Below are positions 21,301 through 29,209 of a stretch of 62,604 nucleotides of DNA, in pieces. The notes under the pieces were generated by a model. It saw only the letters and a list, made by a program, of their open reading frames with translations. It was not told the origin of the DNA and searched no databases. Source of the stretch: CBDCWT01 sp965223305 (GTDB taxonomy: Bacteria; Planctomycetota; Planctomycetia; Pirellulales; Pirellulaceae); contig CBDCWT010000038.1 of NCBI GenBank assembly GCA_965223305.1, positions 1 to 62,604 on the forward strand, written 5' to 3'. How positions within the stretch are numbered: the stretch's first letter is position 1; each line of letters begins with the position of its first letter. Both the position numbers and the translations under genes were made by a program.

Positions 21301-21961
21301 CGCTGTATTCGCGATACCGCTGTGCTTTGGACGCCTGCGCCCGCACCGACCGGAGTCGGCTCCCAACTTCTTCGACGATATCGGACAGTCTCAGCAGATT
21401 CTGTTCGACGCGCAGCAGCCGCCGCTGCGCCTCGGCTTTTTTCGCCTTGAAACGGCTGATGCCAGCGGCTTCCTCGAAGATCGCGCGGCGGTCCTTCGGA
21501 GATGCCTGCAGCATTCGCTCGACTTTCCCCTGCTCGATCAGACTGTAGGCGTCGGTGCCCACGCCAGTCCCGCGAAAGAGCGTCTTGATGTCCTTCAGAC
21601 GGCACGGTTGGCCGTTGATCAGGTACTCGCCCTCACCGCTCCGGTAGACACGTCGAGTCACATGGACCTCGGCCGCTTCTACGGGCAGGCGACCATCCGC
21701 GTTTTCGAAGATGATGGTCGCTTCGGCCGTGTTGAGCATGCGGCGAGTGCCCTCACCGGTCCCCTTGAAGATGACGTCGGCCATGTCCTTGCCGCGGAGA
21801 CTTTTAGCACTTTGCTCGCCCAACACCCACTTCATCGCGTCGACGATGTTTGACTTCCCGGACCCGTTAGGACCGACCACGACGGTGATCCCCGGCGGAA
21901 AATCGAAACGCGTCTTGTCGGCAAAGCTCTTGAAGCCGACTAGTTCGAGCGCTTTCAGCAT
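18335..21961 (-). CDS. smc: Chromosome segregation protein SMC
   Basis: 1208 aa, the normal length. The N-terminal ATPase part has Walker A (GPNGSGKSNIVDAMKW) around residue 32. Two long coiled coils flank a hinge near residues 520-650 (VQGLVADLLRVAVDVAPLVD). The C-terminal head carries the signature LSGGEKALTAVALL and Walker B with FCVLDEVDAPFDEANV. The protein works as a dimer with ScpA and ScpB to organise the chromosome; those genes are not in the window. The C-terminus adds a short acidic tail after the D-loop and VRFEDV. Upstream is a family S repeat; the gene looks monocistronic. Confidence 0.97.
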   Translation of the reverse strand: MLKALELVGFKSFADKTRFDFPPGITVVVGPNGSGKSNIVDAMKWVLGEQSAKSLRGKDMADVIFKGTGEGTRRMLNTAEATIIFENADGRLPVEAAEVHVTRRVYRSGEGEYLINGQPCRLKDIKTLFRGTGVGTDAYSLIEQGKVERMLQASPKDRRAIFEEAAGISRFKAKKAEAQRRLLRVEQNLLRLSDIVEEVGSRLRSVRAQASKAQRYREYSDRLQQLRTQVGLADWRELSERLQKSEDELAGYRNLAGVQEAQAESYEARTLELEVELSHLVETVRVDENHIARTRERIATLESAALQGRSRQTELAEVETQTRMRLAALAGRAGSIQQRMQETIDGLHDAEQAFTATTQRIDALTKNLDASTQSLEQLRGENENRRKVHREGMQEVAALASRIASLQSQLDALEQAQQRSRQKLAELTAALTDDRRRRAAARDEVSQAASEVETKRDAVEAARRQLVVCEEEAERRREELSGFKQEFSAASERAAVLQELEKNQEGLTTGVREVLQLAQQAEAGPFSTVQGLVADLLRVAVDVAPLVDVVLGETAQYVAVWGDELLERVRTGKFRPRNRVGFVRIDEPLPSSQAALDLAGRPGVVERLDRLVRAHGRAEPLIQRLLGGCWLVESLQAAAAARTAGATGARFVTRQGEFVDVDGTIVVGPRGAAGTLVSRKSELRDLTHRSKQLATTIRSAEQKALAASGETEQRRQEVADHAGALEAAAQRLAECRLQAQTISDRCDELEKQESETKQESDDAAAAAGARQQELQATHAQLRSAETHVAELDQQLRAAKAKVEALETRRNHEAQQATAAQVERAKNEQLLATLRAQMSQFQADRQERDQSSQRARQELALCLQRQTDATLEILDAGSQIAELYLRREQLEHQVQQQLQLREETAAQKSQLADQLHALRRDIQQRDEQQHRCELTASEVHHQRKTLAERLKEDYGIDISELADPAVEQAGDSESVDQEIADLRRKINNIGAVNMDALSELDELDERFTSLSSQFEDLTQAKESLERIITKINADSRRVFQDTLEAIRLNFQTLYRKSFGGGRADLALEEGVDVLEAGIDIIATPPGKPSFNNSLLSGGEKALTAVALLLAIFQYRPSPFCVLDEVDAPFDEANVGRFIDVLNDFLGWTKFVVVTHSKKTMTAATTLYGVTMQESGVSKRVSVRFEDVSEDGRISQDAIDRDDSADYDAA

Positions 21962-22025
21962 GGGAACCCGGTGAAACGATGGGGGAGGAGACGACCACAG
22001 CGATCAGTTCCGCTGAGCCATCAGC

Positions 22026-22247
22026 CGCAGGTCGTGCAGCTTTTAACTTAGTGAGCGATTTCGTCTTTCTTCACTCTCCCCTCGGGGAGAGTCGGCCCGA
22101 AGGGCCGGAGAGGGGGTACGCCACGGGCGATCACTCCCGGGCAGCCCTCCCCGGACGCTACGCGTCCGACCCTCACGCGAGCGGGAGGGTGAGGTGGATG
22201 CTGGCAAGTTCGGGTCAACATGAAGCGTAAAAGCGGCACAACCTCCC
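22026..22247. repeat. Family S composite repeat, full-length copy
   Basis: It starts ccgcaggtcgtgcagctttt and ends with the near-inverse aaaagcggcacaacctcc, so this copy has terminal inverted repeats about 220 bp apart. Inside are the ctctcccctcggggagag, tcggcccgaagggccgg and cccggacgctacgcgtccg hairpins. It fills the gap upstream of smc. Confidence 0.75.
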
Positions 22248-22349
22248 CGGGGGGTTAGGATCCCAGCCGAGCTGTTCACTCCGGGGGACGCCGGCGCCTA
22301 GCAGGAAGGTGGCCTCCAGCTTCGACAGAGGAATTCAGCGGGAACCGAT

Positions 22350-24203
22350 TCAGTCGACAAACCAAGACGTAAGTTTACCAAAGAAGCCGGATTTCGTCCG
22401 CTTCGTTTGGGGTAAGTCGAGTTCTTCGCTGAGTTCCGGAGACACCTCATCCGCTCCGTCCTCGGTGCGCCCCAAACGGTCAGAAAACATTTCTGGAATG
22501 GGGTTTGTGACACGGAATCGCCGCTCGGAGGGGTCCGCCAGGCTGTCGCTCTGCTCGCGTTGATAGCGTCGATTGGCGCGGGGGATCGCGTCGACGTCGA
22601 TTCTGGCGTGGAGGTAACCCTGCTCTTTGGCAGATCTCAAGCACTCAAAGACGTCCGCATAGCCGCCGCCCATCTTGGCGATCGTGCGCACCAGCTCGCC
22701 GATGTCGGCCGAACACTCTTCGATCTGATCCTCCTTACCCGGCCGAAAACAGCTCAGCCGCAACGTCTGATCATCGACGCGTTTAATCAGGATCGAGCTC
22801 CCAGCGTAGAGGAACGGCGGCGGACGTAGTGAGACCGAATCCCCGAAGACAACCAGCTCGGGGCGGCGGGTCCGGGAGAAATGCAGCATCGGCTCCTGGT
22901 TGCTGGAGATCAGATGAAAACCGAACTTGTCGTCAAGTACTTCGCCGCGGACCAGCGAGTCGCGCCAGTTGCGGCCGCGCAGCGCGCGGAAGGCACCGTA
23001 GCGCGTTTCCGCGCTGACCACATGCATCAAGCTCACCAACGCTTCTTTTGCTTCGTAGGCGTCCATGGTCGAGAGGGCCGTTAACGCCCGCCAACGAAAC
23101 GCCCGCTCCTGCTCGGCCGCATCACGCAGTGGGGTGGTCGCGGCTGCATCGTCCAGGTACGCCAGAGCTTCGGCGGCATAGAACCGCACCTCGGGGTCCG
23201 GCGACTGGACTGCTTGCTGCAGTACGGGAATTCCCTCTTTGCCGATAGCCTCCAGTTGAAGTGCTGCCGCTTCGGCGGTCGTCGGCTCCAGCAACATCCG
23301 TTCCAAAGTTGTCAGCCGGACGGCCCGATCGCCCGCGTTTTCGCCGACGGCGATGCTGCGGATGACCCGCACGTACCGCCCCAGGTTGTTGCGATAACGT
23401 GGATGTACGGCAAGTTCGACAAGATTGTCTCGCTTTGGGTTGGCGACCCCCTTCTTGGTTCCGTGTTCGACACGGCTGAACCGCTCGTTGATCGCTGCCC
23501 CGATCATCCGACTGGTTCTTTTCGTGACGAATTCGTTGCTGATCGCCAGACCAATCGGACGAGCCTTCGTTACTTTCCCGCCCCCCGCGATACGGCCGGT
23601 CGTTTCGCTGAGTGGATCGCCAGTGCCCGCGAACAGCGCGTCGACGAGGATGGAACCACCGACCAACGCTGCAACATGCCCTTCACGAACGGTATCCAAG
23701 AACCGCAGTTCTCGCAGCCGCGCCTGCATTAACCAGCCGTTGTTGAGATCGGTCGTCTGCGATCGAGGCGGGATCCGTACCTCGACATCAAAGATATCGC
23801 CCTGCTGAGCCGCAGGGGGGATGAAACCACGCACGATTACCATCGAGGTGTCATCCGATGCTAGCAGCTTGGTGTAGTGGTTGACGTCGTGCGTTTGTAT
23901 CTCCTTGATGAGTTTGTCCCTCAGCGGCGAGGGTGCTGGGTCGCTGCCAGTTCCCGCCAGATTGGTGACCAAGCCGACGCCTTCCACCTTGATCCAATTC
24001 AGGCCCCAGGGCACGGCCAAATCGCCCACAAGCCGTGTGGGCGACTCGCTGCTCGATAAATCCACAAACCCATCCAACTCGTCTGTTTCTGGACTCTGTC
24101 CCCTAAAGAGGGGAGAAGTACAGCCCAAGAACGCGGTGGCGAAGACGGTTGTAAAGAGCAACCACTGCGAGCTGGCGGAAAAGAGTCGCGGACGAAGCGG
24201 CAT
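22350..24203 (-). CDS. FlgI-like (P-ring) lipoprotein with HEAT-type repeats
   Basis: I place the start at 24203 (MPLRPRLFSASSQW) because AAGGAGAGG lies 7 bases before it. The product is about 617 aa. A lipobox (TAFLGC) suggests a lipid anchor. Residues about 60-290 resemble the flagellar P-ring protein FlgI: VEGVGLVTNLAGTGSDP, VIVRGFIPPAAQQGDIFDV, SQTTDLNNGWLM. After that come HEAT-like helical repeats (GIPVLQQAVQSPDPEVRFYAAEALAYL). FlgI is normally a Sec-exported soluble P-ring subunit without repeats and is encoded with flagellar genes; none are here. The role may be envelope-related rather than flagellar. Confidence 0.75.
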   Translation of the reverse strand: MPLRPRLFSASSQWLLFTTVFATAFLGCTSPLFRGQSPETDELDGFVDLSSSESPTRLVGDLAVPWGLNWIKVEGVGLVTNLAGTGSDPAPSPLRDKLIKEIQTHDVNHYTKLLASDDTSMVIVRGFIPPAAQQGDIFDVEVRIPPRSQTTDLNNGWLMQARLRELRFLDTVREGHVAALVGGSILVDALFAGTGDPLSETTGRIAGGGKVTKARPIGLAISNEFVTKRTSRMIGAAINERFSRVEHGTKKGVANPKRDNLVELAVHPRYRNNLGRYVRVIRSIAVGENAGDRAVRLTTLERMLLEPTTAEAAALQLEAIGKEGIPVLQQAVQSPDPEVRFYAAEALAYLDDAAATTPLRDAAEQERAFRWRALTALSTMDAYEAKEALVSLMHVVSAETRYGAFRALRGRNWRDSLVRGEVLDDKFGFHLISSNQEPMLHFSRTRRPELVVFGDSVSLRPPPFLYAGSSILIKRVDDQTLRLSCFRPGKEDQIEECSADIGELVRTIAKMGGGYADVFECLRSAKEQGYLHARIDVDAIPRANRRYQREQSDSLADPSERRFRVTNPIPEMFSDRLGRTEDGADEVSPELSEELDLPQTKRTKSGFFGKLTSWFVD

Positions 24204-24532
24204 CCTGCCTCTCCTTGAGATGAAAGCTAGCGACGTGCCGCGAACGGGCTCGGAAGGGACGAAAGTGGCGGGAGAGTACTGACTGATACGAACCGCGTCA
24301 AGGCCCATTCACAAGCTGCAATCGCGGCCCAATCGCGCTGTCGGGAAGCCCCGCGCCCGAGCTTTGAAAACGGTTAAAAGCGAATCGCCTCGTGCGTTGG
24401 GAACGACGACAGATTGGCGGATTGCGCTGCAGGCGTGGCGCTATGACATGACTTCAGTCGAGCGACTTGGCACATGAAACTTGCCACGCAACTTTCTTTT
24501 TTCTTTTGCCAAAAAAGTACGAAAGACCTTGC
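24204..24532. other. Intergenic stretch upstream of the RNA promoter
   Basis: 329 bp between the divergent FlgI-like gene and the plus-strand promoter at 24533. Contains an A/T-rich part (about 24490-24520). No gene, repeat family or tRNA was recognised; it should contain the promoter of the minus-strand gene. Confidence 0.4.
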
Positions 24533-24560
24533 TTGACATTTCTTCGCCGCTTCGCACAAT
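24533..24560 (+). promoter_or_regulatory. Strong sigma-70 promoter upstream of the folK region
   Basis: TTGACA (24533-24538) and CACAAT (24555-24560) are 16 bp apart. The -35 is perfect. Transcription should start near the GGGG at 24561-24567, about 360 bp before folK. Confidence 0.65.
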
Positions 24561-24566
24561 GGGGTT

Positions 24567-24900
24567 TTTGATTGTTCAGGAACTTCGCGACCTCTTTGCC
24601 GCCAACCGTATGTTGGTGTTGGACAACCGATCGTTCTTTCGGTTGAAATAGACTGCCGATTCGGCGCCCGTGGAGATTGTGCGCGTGCAGTGCGCGCGGC
24701 CGGCGCTAGTCTCTCGCGAAGTTCTCCCAATCAACACGAACAGGATCTAAGTAGCTTGGGGGGCGGCGACCGATTGGAGCGACAGTCGACGGCCTAGGTC
24801 GTGATCCGGAGGTCCCCCCCGCGTTTTTGAGCAAACGCAGGGATCGCGTTCAGCTTGATTGCGGCGAGAGAGACACTGGAAGTCTCTCTCGTCGTTTTTC
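24567..24900 (+). ncRNA. Candidate structured RNA or long folK leader
   Basis: The segment lies between a promoter and an intrinsic terminator. A closing stem pairs ttgattg (24567-24573) with caatcaa (24729-24735) and gaacttcgcga (24580-24590) with tcgcgaagttc (24714-24724), 18 bp with one internal loop. Inside are GC-rich hairpins. A second domain pairs ggggggcggcgacc (about 24758-24771) with ggtcgtgatcc and cccccc (about 24799-24821), followed by a T5 run. No protein gene fits; only a 13-codon frame starting MLVLDNRS near 24609 is seen. It matches none of RNase P, tmRNA, SRP RNA or the riboswitches that I know. It may be an independent ncRNA or an attenuator of folK-panC. Confidence 0.5.
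24864..24900 (+). terminator. Intrinsic terminator upstream of folK
   Basis: gcgagagagac (24864-24874) pairs with gtctctctcgt (24882-24892), followed by cgTTTTT. It would end the transcript from the promoter at 24533, 28 bp before the folK start. Confidence 0.75.
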
Positions 24901-24928
24901 TCGTTGCGGTTGTCCGCGTTGACCTGTC

Positions 24929-25924
24929 GTGCCGACTTGTTTGATCAGTTTTGGCGCCAACCTTGGCGAGCCACGGGATACGTTGACCCGTGTCGTCCAG
25001 CTGCTGCAGATGCAGGAGAAAGTCGCCGTCTCTGCGGTCAGTGAAGGCCACCTGACCAAGCCGGTAGGCGGGCCGCCCGGACAATCCGACTATCTCAACG
25101 CCGCAATCCGCATCGAGACCGACCTCGCGGCTGCCGAGCTGCAACGCGTGCTGCAGCGCGCCGAGACCCTACTGGGGCGAACGAGGTCCGTTCGTTGGAA
25201 CGCTCGTTTAGTCGATCTAGACCTGCTTCTCTACGGCACTCAAACCACCGATACACCGGACCTGACGGTGCCGCATCCACGCATGAGCTTTCGCCGATTT
25301 GTTCTGCAGCCGGCCGTCGAAGTAGCCGGCGAGATGGTGCATCCGGAGACGGGATTAAGTTTGAGATCGCTCCTCTCACACCTCGACGATGCAGACAACT
25401 ACGTTGCTCTGGTCGGACCAACCTGCTCGTGCCTGTCGGCTGTGGTCGCGCAGCTGGTCGAAGACCGTTCCCACGTCGCCGTGCTTGACCCCCATCCGGC
25501 TGGCCGGTCGGGCGCGGCCGGGATAGAATCGACACTTCGCGCGCGTGTTGAGGCTCTGCGTTCGGCCGCCGCGCGAGCTGTTGCGGCGCGGTCGAAGCGG
25601 GGCCCGCTTGACCACGCCTATTTGATCAGCGATTTCTGGTGCGAGCATGCATTAGTTGATGCGGCCGTACATCATCCCAGTGAAGTTGGCAGAATCAGCG
25701 AAGTGTGGCGGCAGCTGCAGGCGGCGTTGCCCGTGGTGAAGCTCTTGGTCGTCATGCCAAGTGAGAGCTCGGATACCTCAGCCGCCGAATGGCGAGCTAT
25801 CGCGCGACACCTAGCTGCGGCGCCTGTCGGCCCGGTGTTGAGGCTGGCCAGTGGCAACCTCCAACAGGCGGTGGTAGAAATCTGCGCGGCGCTGGAGGCG
25901 ATGGGGAGGCCGTCGACTGTTTAA
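24929..25924 (+). CDS. folK: FolK (HPPK) with degenerate kinase-like C-terminal domain
   Basis: 331 aa from a GTG start (VPTCLISFGANLG). FolK usually has about 160 residues. Residues 1-155 are the pyrophosphokinase of folate synthesis: SFGANLGEPRDTL, NARLVDLDLLLYG with metal-binding Asp96 and Asp98, and VPHPRM (114-119). Residues 158-331 form an extra domain. It resembles the deoxynucleoside kinase fused to FolK in some bacteria (YVALVGP..., DHAYLISDFWCEHALVD), but the P-loop reads VGPTCSCLS with no GK(S/T), so kinase activity is unlikely. That homology is inference. No good ribosome binding site is seen. panC follows after 37 bp. Confidence 0.85.
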   Translation: MPTCLISFGANLGEPRDTLTRVVQLLQMQEKVAVSAVSEGHLTKPVGGPPGQSDYLNAAIRIETDLAAAELQRVLQRAETLLGRTRSVRWNARLVDLDLLLYGTQTTDTPDLTVPHPRMSFRRFVLQPAVEVAGEMVHPETGLSLRSLLSHLDDADNYVALVGPTCSCLSAVVAQLVEDRSHVAVLDPHPAGRSGAAGIESTLRARVEALRSAAARAVAARSKRGPLDHAYLISDFWCEHALVDAAVHHPSEVGRISEVWRQLQAALPVVKLLVVMPSESSDTSAAEWRAIARHLAAAPVGPVLRLASGNLQQAVVEICAALEAMGRPSTV

Positions 25925-25961
25925 CAGATGCTGCTTGTAATGCAACGATAAGGAAAAGTCG

Positions 25962-26831
25962 GTGGCTGAGATCCCGCGGACCGTGACTGCTGGCCGTGAG
26001 ATGCAACAGCTCACCATGAGTTTGCGGGCCGCGGGACGCCAGGTTGGCTTGGTGCCTACGATGGGCGCGCTACACGAGGGCCACCTAAGTCTTGTAGAGG
26101 CCGCCCAAGCTGAGTGCGACGAGACGGTGGTGACGATCTTCGTCAATCCGACCCAGTTCGGACCACAGGAGGACTTCGCGAGCTACCCACGGAGTCTCGA
26201 GAAAGACCTTCGCATTCTGCAATCGCTGGGTGTGGGGTATGTCTTCGCCCCTCCCCGCTCGGAGATTTACCCGCCTGGCTTCTCGAGCTACGTCGAGCCA
26301 CCGGCGGTCGCGTCGCGCTGGGAGGGCCGCTGCCGTCCCGGACACTTTCGTGGCGTAGTGACCGTGGTGCTGAAGTTATTCCACTTGATACCAGCTCGGG
26401 TTGCATACTTCGGCGAGAAAGACTACCAGCAGTGTCTGGTCATCCGTGACATGGTCGCTGAACTTGGTGTGCCGATCACCCTGCGGACCTGTCCTACTGT
26501 TCGTGAGAGTGACGGCTTGGCGCGGAGTTCGCGGAACCAGTATCTGGACCATGAGGACCGGGAGCGGGCTCGAGCTCTGCCAGACAGCCTGGCGATGGCA
26601 GGTCGCCTGTTTGACGACGGCGAACGCCGCGCGGCGCCGATCGCAGCAGCTGTGCAAGCTGAGCTGACGAACGCCGGCGTCGACAGCTTGGACTATGTCG
26701 CGGTGGCCGACCCCGATACATTGGAGCCCCTGGATGAGATCCGCGACACAGCCGTTGTCTTGATCGCCGCCCGCGTGGGTGCAACCAGGTTGATCGACAA
26801 CATCATGTTGGCAGAAAAGAGTAGCAGTTGA
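25962..26831 (+). CDS. panC: Pantothenate synthetase
   Basis: 289 aa from GTG 25962, with AAGGAAAAG upstream. Conserved parts are LVPTMGALHEGHLSLV (the HIGH-like ATP site), FVNPTQFGPQEDF, KDYQQ near residue 150 and RSSRNQYL (the KMSKS-equivalent). The enzyme joins pantoate and beta-alanine in coenzyme A synthesis in the cytoplasm. It is likely in one transcript with folK. The C-terminal LDYVAVADPDTLEPLD segment is typical of the family. Confidence 0.96.
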   Translation: MAEIPRTVTAGREMQQLTMSLRAAGRQVGLVPTMGALHEGHLSLVEAAQAECDETVVTIFVNPTQFGPQEDFASYPRSLEKDLRILQSLGVGYVFAPPRSEIYPPGFSSYVEPPAVASRWEGRCRPGHFRGVVTVVLKLFHLIPARVAYFGEKDYQQCLVIRDMVAELGVPITLRTCPTVRESDGLARSSRNQYLDHEDRERARALPDSLAMAGRLFDDGERRAAPIAAAVQAELTNAGVDSLDYVAVADPDTLEPLDEIRDTAVVLIAARVGATRLIDNIMLAEKSSS

Positions 26832-26904
26832 CAGAGAAAAGAAGTTGGCGGTTGGCAGAAGAAGAGACTTAGGCGCTGTCCAACAATAAGTTGCCGACTT
26901 CTGT

Positions 26905-26965
26905 TCCCTCTCCCCTGCCTCGCGCAGCGAGAATAGCAGGGGGAGAGGGCAGGGTGAGGACGACT
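26905..26965. repeat. Hairpin repeat of the ccctctccc/gggagaggg type
   Basis: ccctctcccctgc pairs with gcagggggagaggg, followed by cagggtgagga. It lies between panC and lgt. The 23S insert at 5448-5495 has a similar sequence. Confidence 0.6.
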
Positions 26966-27006
26966 CCTTAGCTGCTGCCGGCAAAAAAGTCGGCGGTTAA
27001 CCGTTC

Positions 27007-28278
27007 ATGCGGCAGACGCTGTTCTACATTCCGGAGAAGATTGCCGGCGTTCCAGTCTTCGGTCTGGGGTGGCTGCTGCTAGCGTGGGTGCTATTGGTTG
27101 TTGGTTGGCTGGTGTGGCACAGACTCCAACGCCGACCGAGCGCGGAAATCAGCGGGCTCTTGATGTTCGCGGTGACGGTAGCGCTAGCGGTACTGTTCGT
27201 TTTTCCGATGTTAGAAACGGAAGGGCTGGGGCTGCCCATTCGGGGCTACGGCGTGATGCTCTTGCTGGCCGTCGTGTTGGGCGTGGCCACTGCCACGCAT
27301 CGAGCGCGGCAAGTAGGAGTCGATCCAGAGCAGGTCTATTCGCTTGCATTTTGGATGTTTGCGCTGGGGATCGCCGGGGCCAGGCTGTTCTATGTGATTC
27401 AATTCTGGGAGACATTCCCCCGGTCGAATTCGCTGCAGACGTTCTCGGCAATCCTCAAGTTCACCGAAGGTGGGCTGGTTGTGTACGGTTCGTTGATTGG
27501 TGCCACCTTGGCCTTTGTGCTCTACGCGTGGCGAAAGCGGATTTCGATATTCCGTTTGGCCGATGTCATCGCCCCTAGTTTGGTGTTGGGCCTGGCGATT
27601 GGCCGGATCGGCTGTTTGTTGAACGGTTGCTGTTACGGGGGCGTCTGTGATGAAGGACCGATCGGGATTCGCTTTCCACGTTTCTCGGCGCCCGAGGCAG
27701 AGTTGCTGAGTCCGGCGTACCGGCACCAGCTCGCGTTGGGGCGGCACCATGGACTGCGTTTGGCAGCGGACGGGCAAGACGGGTCGCTCACGATCGTCGA
27801 GGTCGCACCGCAAAGTCCGGCCAGCGAGGCGGGAATCGAGGCGGGTACCAAAGTCCGCTCGATCAACGGCGTGCAACGGTTGAACGATCTTGGTCCGCTG
27901 TTGGCCGCTGCGGGAGAGCAGTTTCAGTTGACAACAGCCGGAGGCCGAACCTTCCAACTCAAACTCGCGCAGCTACCGGAATGGAGTCTGCCTTCCCATC
28001 CCGCTCAGCTGTACGCTGCGATTAACGGCCTGTTGATCTTCTGCGTCGCCTGGTATTTCTTTCCCTTTCGTCGCCGCGAGGGCGAGGTGTTCGGATTGGT
28101 GCTCACCGTCTACCCAGTGACCCGCATCCTGCTCGAGTGGGTGCGGGCGGACGAGATCGGTCAGTGGGGGACGCCGTTGACCATTTCACAGCTGATCAGC
28201 CTGCTGATCCTGTTGCTGATGCTCGTCTATTGGGCCATCCTACGGAGCCGGCCAAGGCTGGCAGCGGCCGGCAGCTGA
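27007..28278 (+). CDS. lgt: Prolipoprotein diacylglyceryl transferase with inserted PDZ-like domain
   Basis: 423 aa; Lgt is usually about 270-300. The Lgt frame is clear: transmembrane segments, LPIRGYGVMLLLA (about residue 76-88), GARLFYV, FTEGGLVVYGSLIG (where E. coli has HGG), LGLAIGRIGCLLNGCCYGG (residues 194-212), then SHPAQLYAAINGLLIF (from 330) and TRILLEWVR. The enzyme transfers diacylglycerol to the lipobox Cys. Between residues about 225 and 325 lies an extra segment with VEVAPQSPASEAGIEAGTKV and SINGVQ, which is a PDZ pattern. This insert would face the periplasmic side near the active site. Whether it guides substrates is unknown. Confidence 0.88.
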   Translation: MRQTLFYIPEKIAGVPVFGLGWLLLAWVLLVVGWLVWHRLQRRPSAEISGLLMFAVTVALAVLFVFPMLETEGLGLPIRGYGVMLLLAVVLGVATATHRARQVGVDPEQVYSLAFWMFALGIAGARLFYVIQFWETFPRSNSLQTFSAILKFTEGGLVVYGSLIGATLAFVLYAWRKRISIFRLADVIAPSLVLGLAIGRIGCLLNGCCYGGVCDEGPIGIRFPRFSAPEAELLSPAYRHQLALGRHHGLRLAADGQDGSLTIVEVAPQSPASEAGIEAGTKVRSINGVQRLNDLGPLLAAAGEQFQLTTAGGRTFQLKLAQLPEWSLPSHPAQLYAAINGLLIFCVAWYFFPFRRREGEVFGLVLTVYPVTRILLEWVRADEIGQWGTPLTISQLISLLILLLMLVYWAILRSRPRLAAAGS

Positions 28279-28288
28279 CCGCCTTCTC

Positions 28289-28457
28289 CCCGGGAGGTCG
28301 TGCAGTTTGTAACTTAGTGCGTGATTTATGTTTCGTCACTCTCCCCTTCGGGGAGAGTCGGCCCGAAGGGCCGGAGAGGGGGCACGCGAGGGGCTCCCGG
28401 GCAGCCCTCCCCGGACGCTATCGCGTCCGACCCTCCCGCGCGCGGGAGGGTAGAAGT
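28289..28457. repeat. Family S composite repeat
   Basis: ggaggtcgtgcagtttgtaac, ctctccccttcggggagag, tcggcccgaagggccgg and ccctcccgcgcgcgggaggg follow in order, as at 3979. The remaining 28458-28616 holds no recognised feature. Confidence 0.8.
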
Positions 28458-28616
28458 AGGCGGAGATTACAGGCGTCTCATCTTCCTAAGTGAATGTCGT
28501 GCTTGCTCGCATGGCTACGGCACACGGAGTGTGCCGACTACGTTGCTGGCACGCTTCGCGTGCAACTGCCTACTACTCCGAGGGGTAGGCCTGATGTTTC
28601 AACAGCATGAACGAGA

Positions 28617-29018
28617 TCAGGACTTGCGACGTAGGTAGCCGGCACTCGATTGAAAGTACTTGGATCGCCGGCTGACTGCAGCTTCGGCCGCCTCCTGCTG
28701 CTGTCGCTTCATGTCGTCGAGGTTCGCCTTGCAAAAGCGGCAACCGACCTTTTCGACGTGAAACGTGATGTAGTCGGCGATCTCGGCTGGCAGCGCGCCC
28801 AGCAGCGAGCTGCCGAGCTGCTCGCGTGTCGGACAACTGACGCGATGCCGTCGCCAGATTTCTCCGAGGGTGTGCACGCCCGCATCTCGGCGGGCGTTGG
28901 TCGCGGCCAGCCGTCGCGCCAGCTCATCATCAGCCCGCAACGCCTGCTCGACGGCCGCCATCTCGTCCGGCCGCAAGGCTTCGTCGAGATACGCTTCTAA
29001 CTCGGAGTCGGTGAACAT
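28617..29018 (-). CDS. Candidate zinc-binding anti-sigma factor
   Basis: I take MFTDSELEAYLDEALRPDE at 29018 as the start; a longer version begins at 29063. The product is about 133 aa. It has a helical N-terminal part and the motif FHVEKVGCRFC, the HxxxCxxC of zinc-containing anti-sigma domains, plus an earlier Cys (SCPTREQL). The gene lies about 190 bp downstream of an ECF-type sigma factor gene on the same strand, separated by a family G repeat. Family by motif and context; no transmembrane segment is present, so it would be cytoplasmic. Confidence 0.6.
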   Translation of the reverse strand: MFTDSELEAYLDEALRPDEMAAVEQALRADDELARRLAATNARRDAGVHTLGEIWRRHRVSCPTREQLGSSLLGALPAEIADYITFHVEKVGCRFCKANLDDMKRQQQEAAEAAVSRRSKYFQSSAGYLRRKS

Positions 29019-29104
29019 ATGAAGGATCGGTGTGGAATGGCGGCTCCGGTCGAGGGCACACAACAGGGACTTCCCTCACCCTAAATGGCCGAGCATGGTT
29101 CTGC

Positions 29105-29171
29105 GACATCAGCCGCTGGGCGTTAGCCCACGGTTCCGGCGGAGCCGGAAACTAACGCGTTCCGGCTGATT
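29105..29171. repeat. Family G palindromic repeat, intact unit
   Basis: atcagccgctgggcgttagcc is followed by cacggttccggcggagccgg and aactaacgcgttccggctgat. This is a complete unit, the counterpart of the one interrupted at 8070. Confidence 0.75.
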
Positions 29172-29209
29172 TGATTGTTCCAGAACAAGACTCGTGCCAC
29201 ATTTCCTAA

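Noticed and set aside
24374..24730. Minus-strand open frame of 118 residues upstream of folK
   Set aside because: It overlaps the structured RNA candidate and promoter, with no ribosome binding site and no family resemblance.
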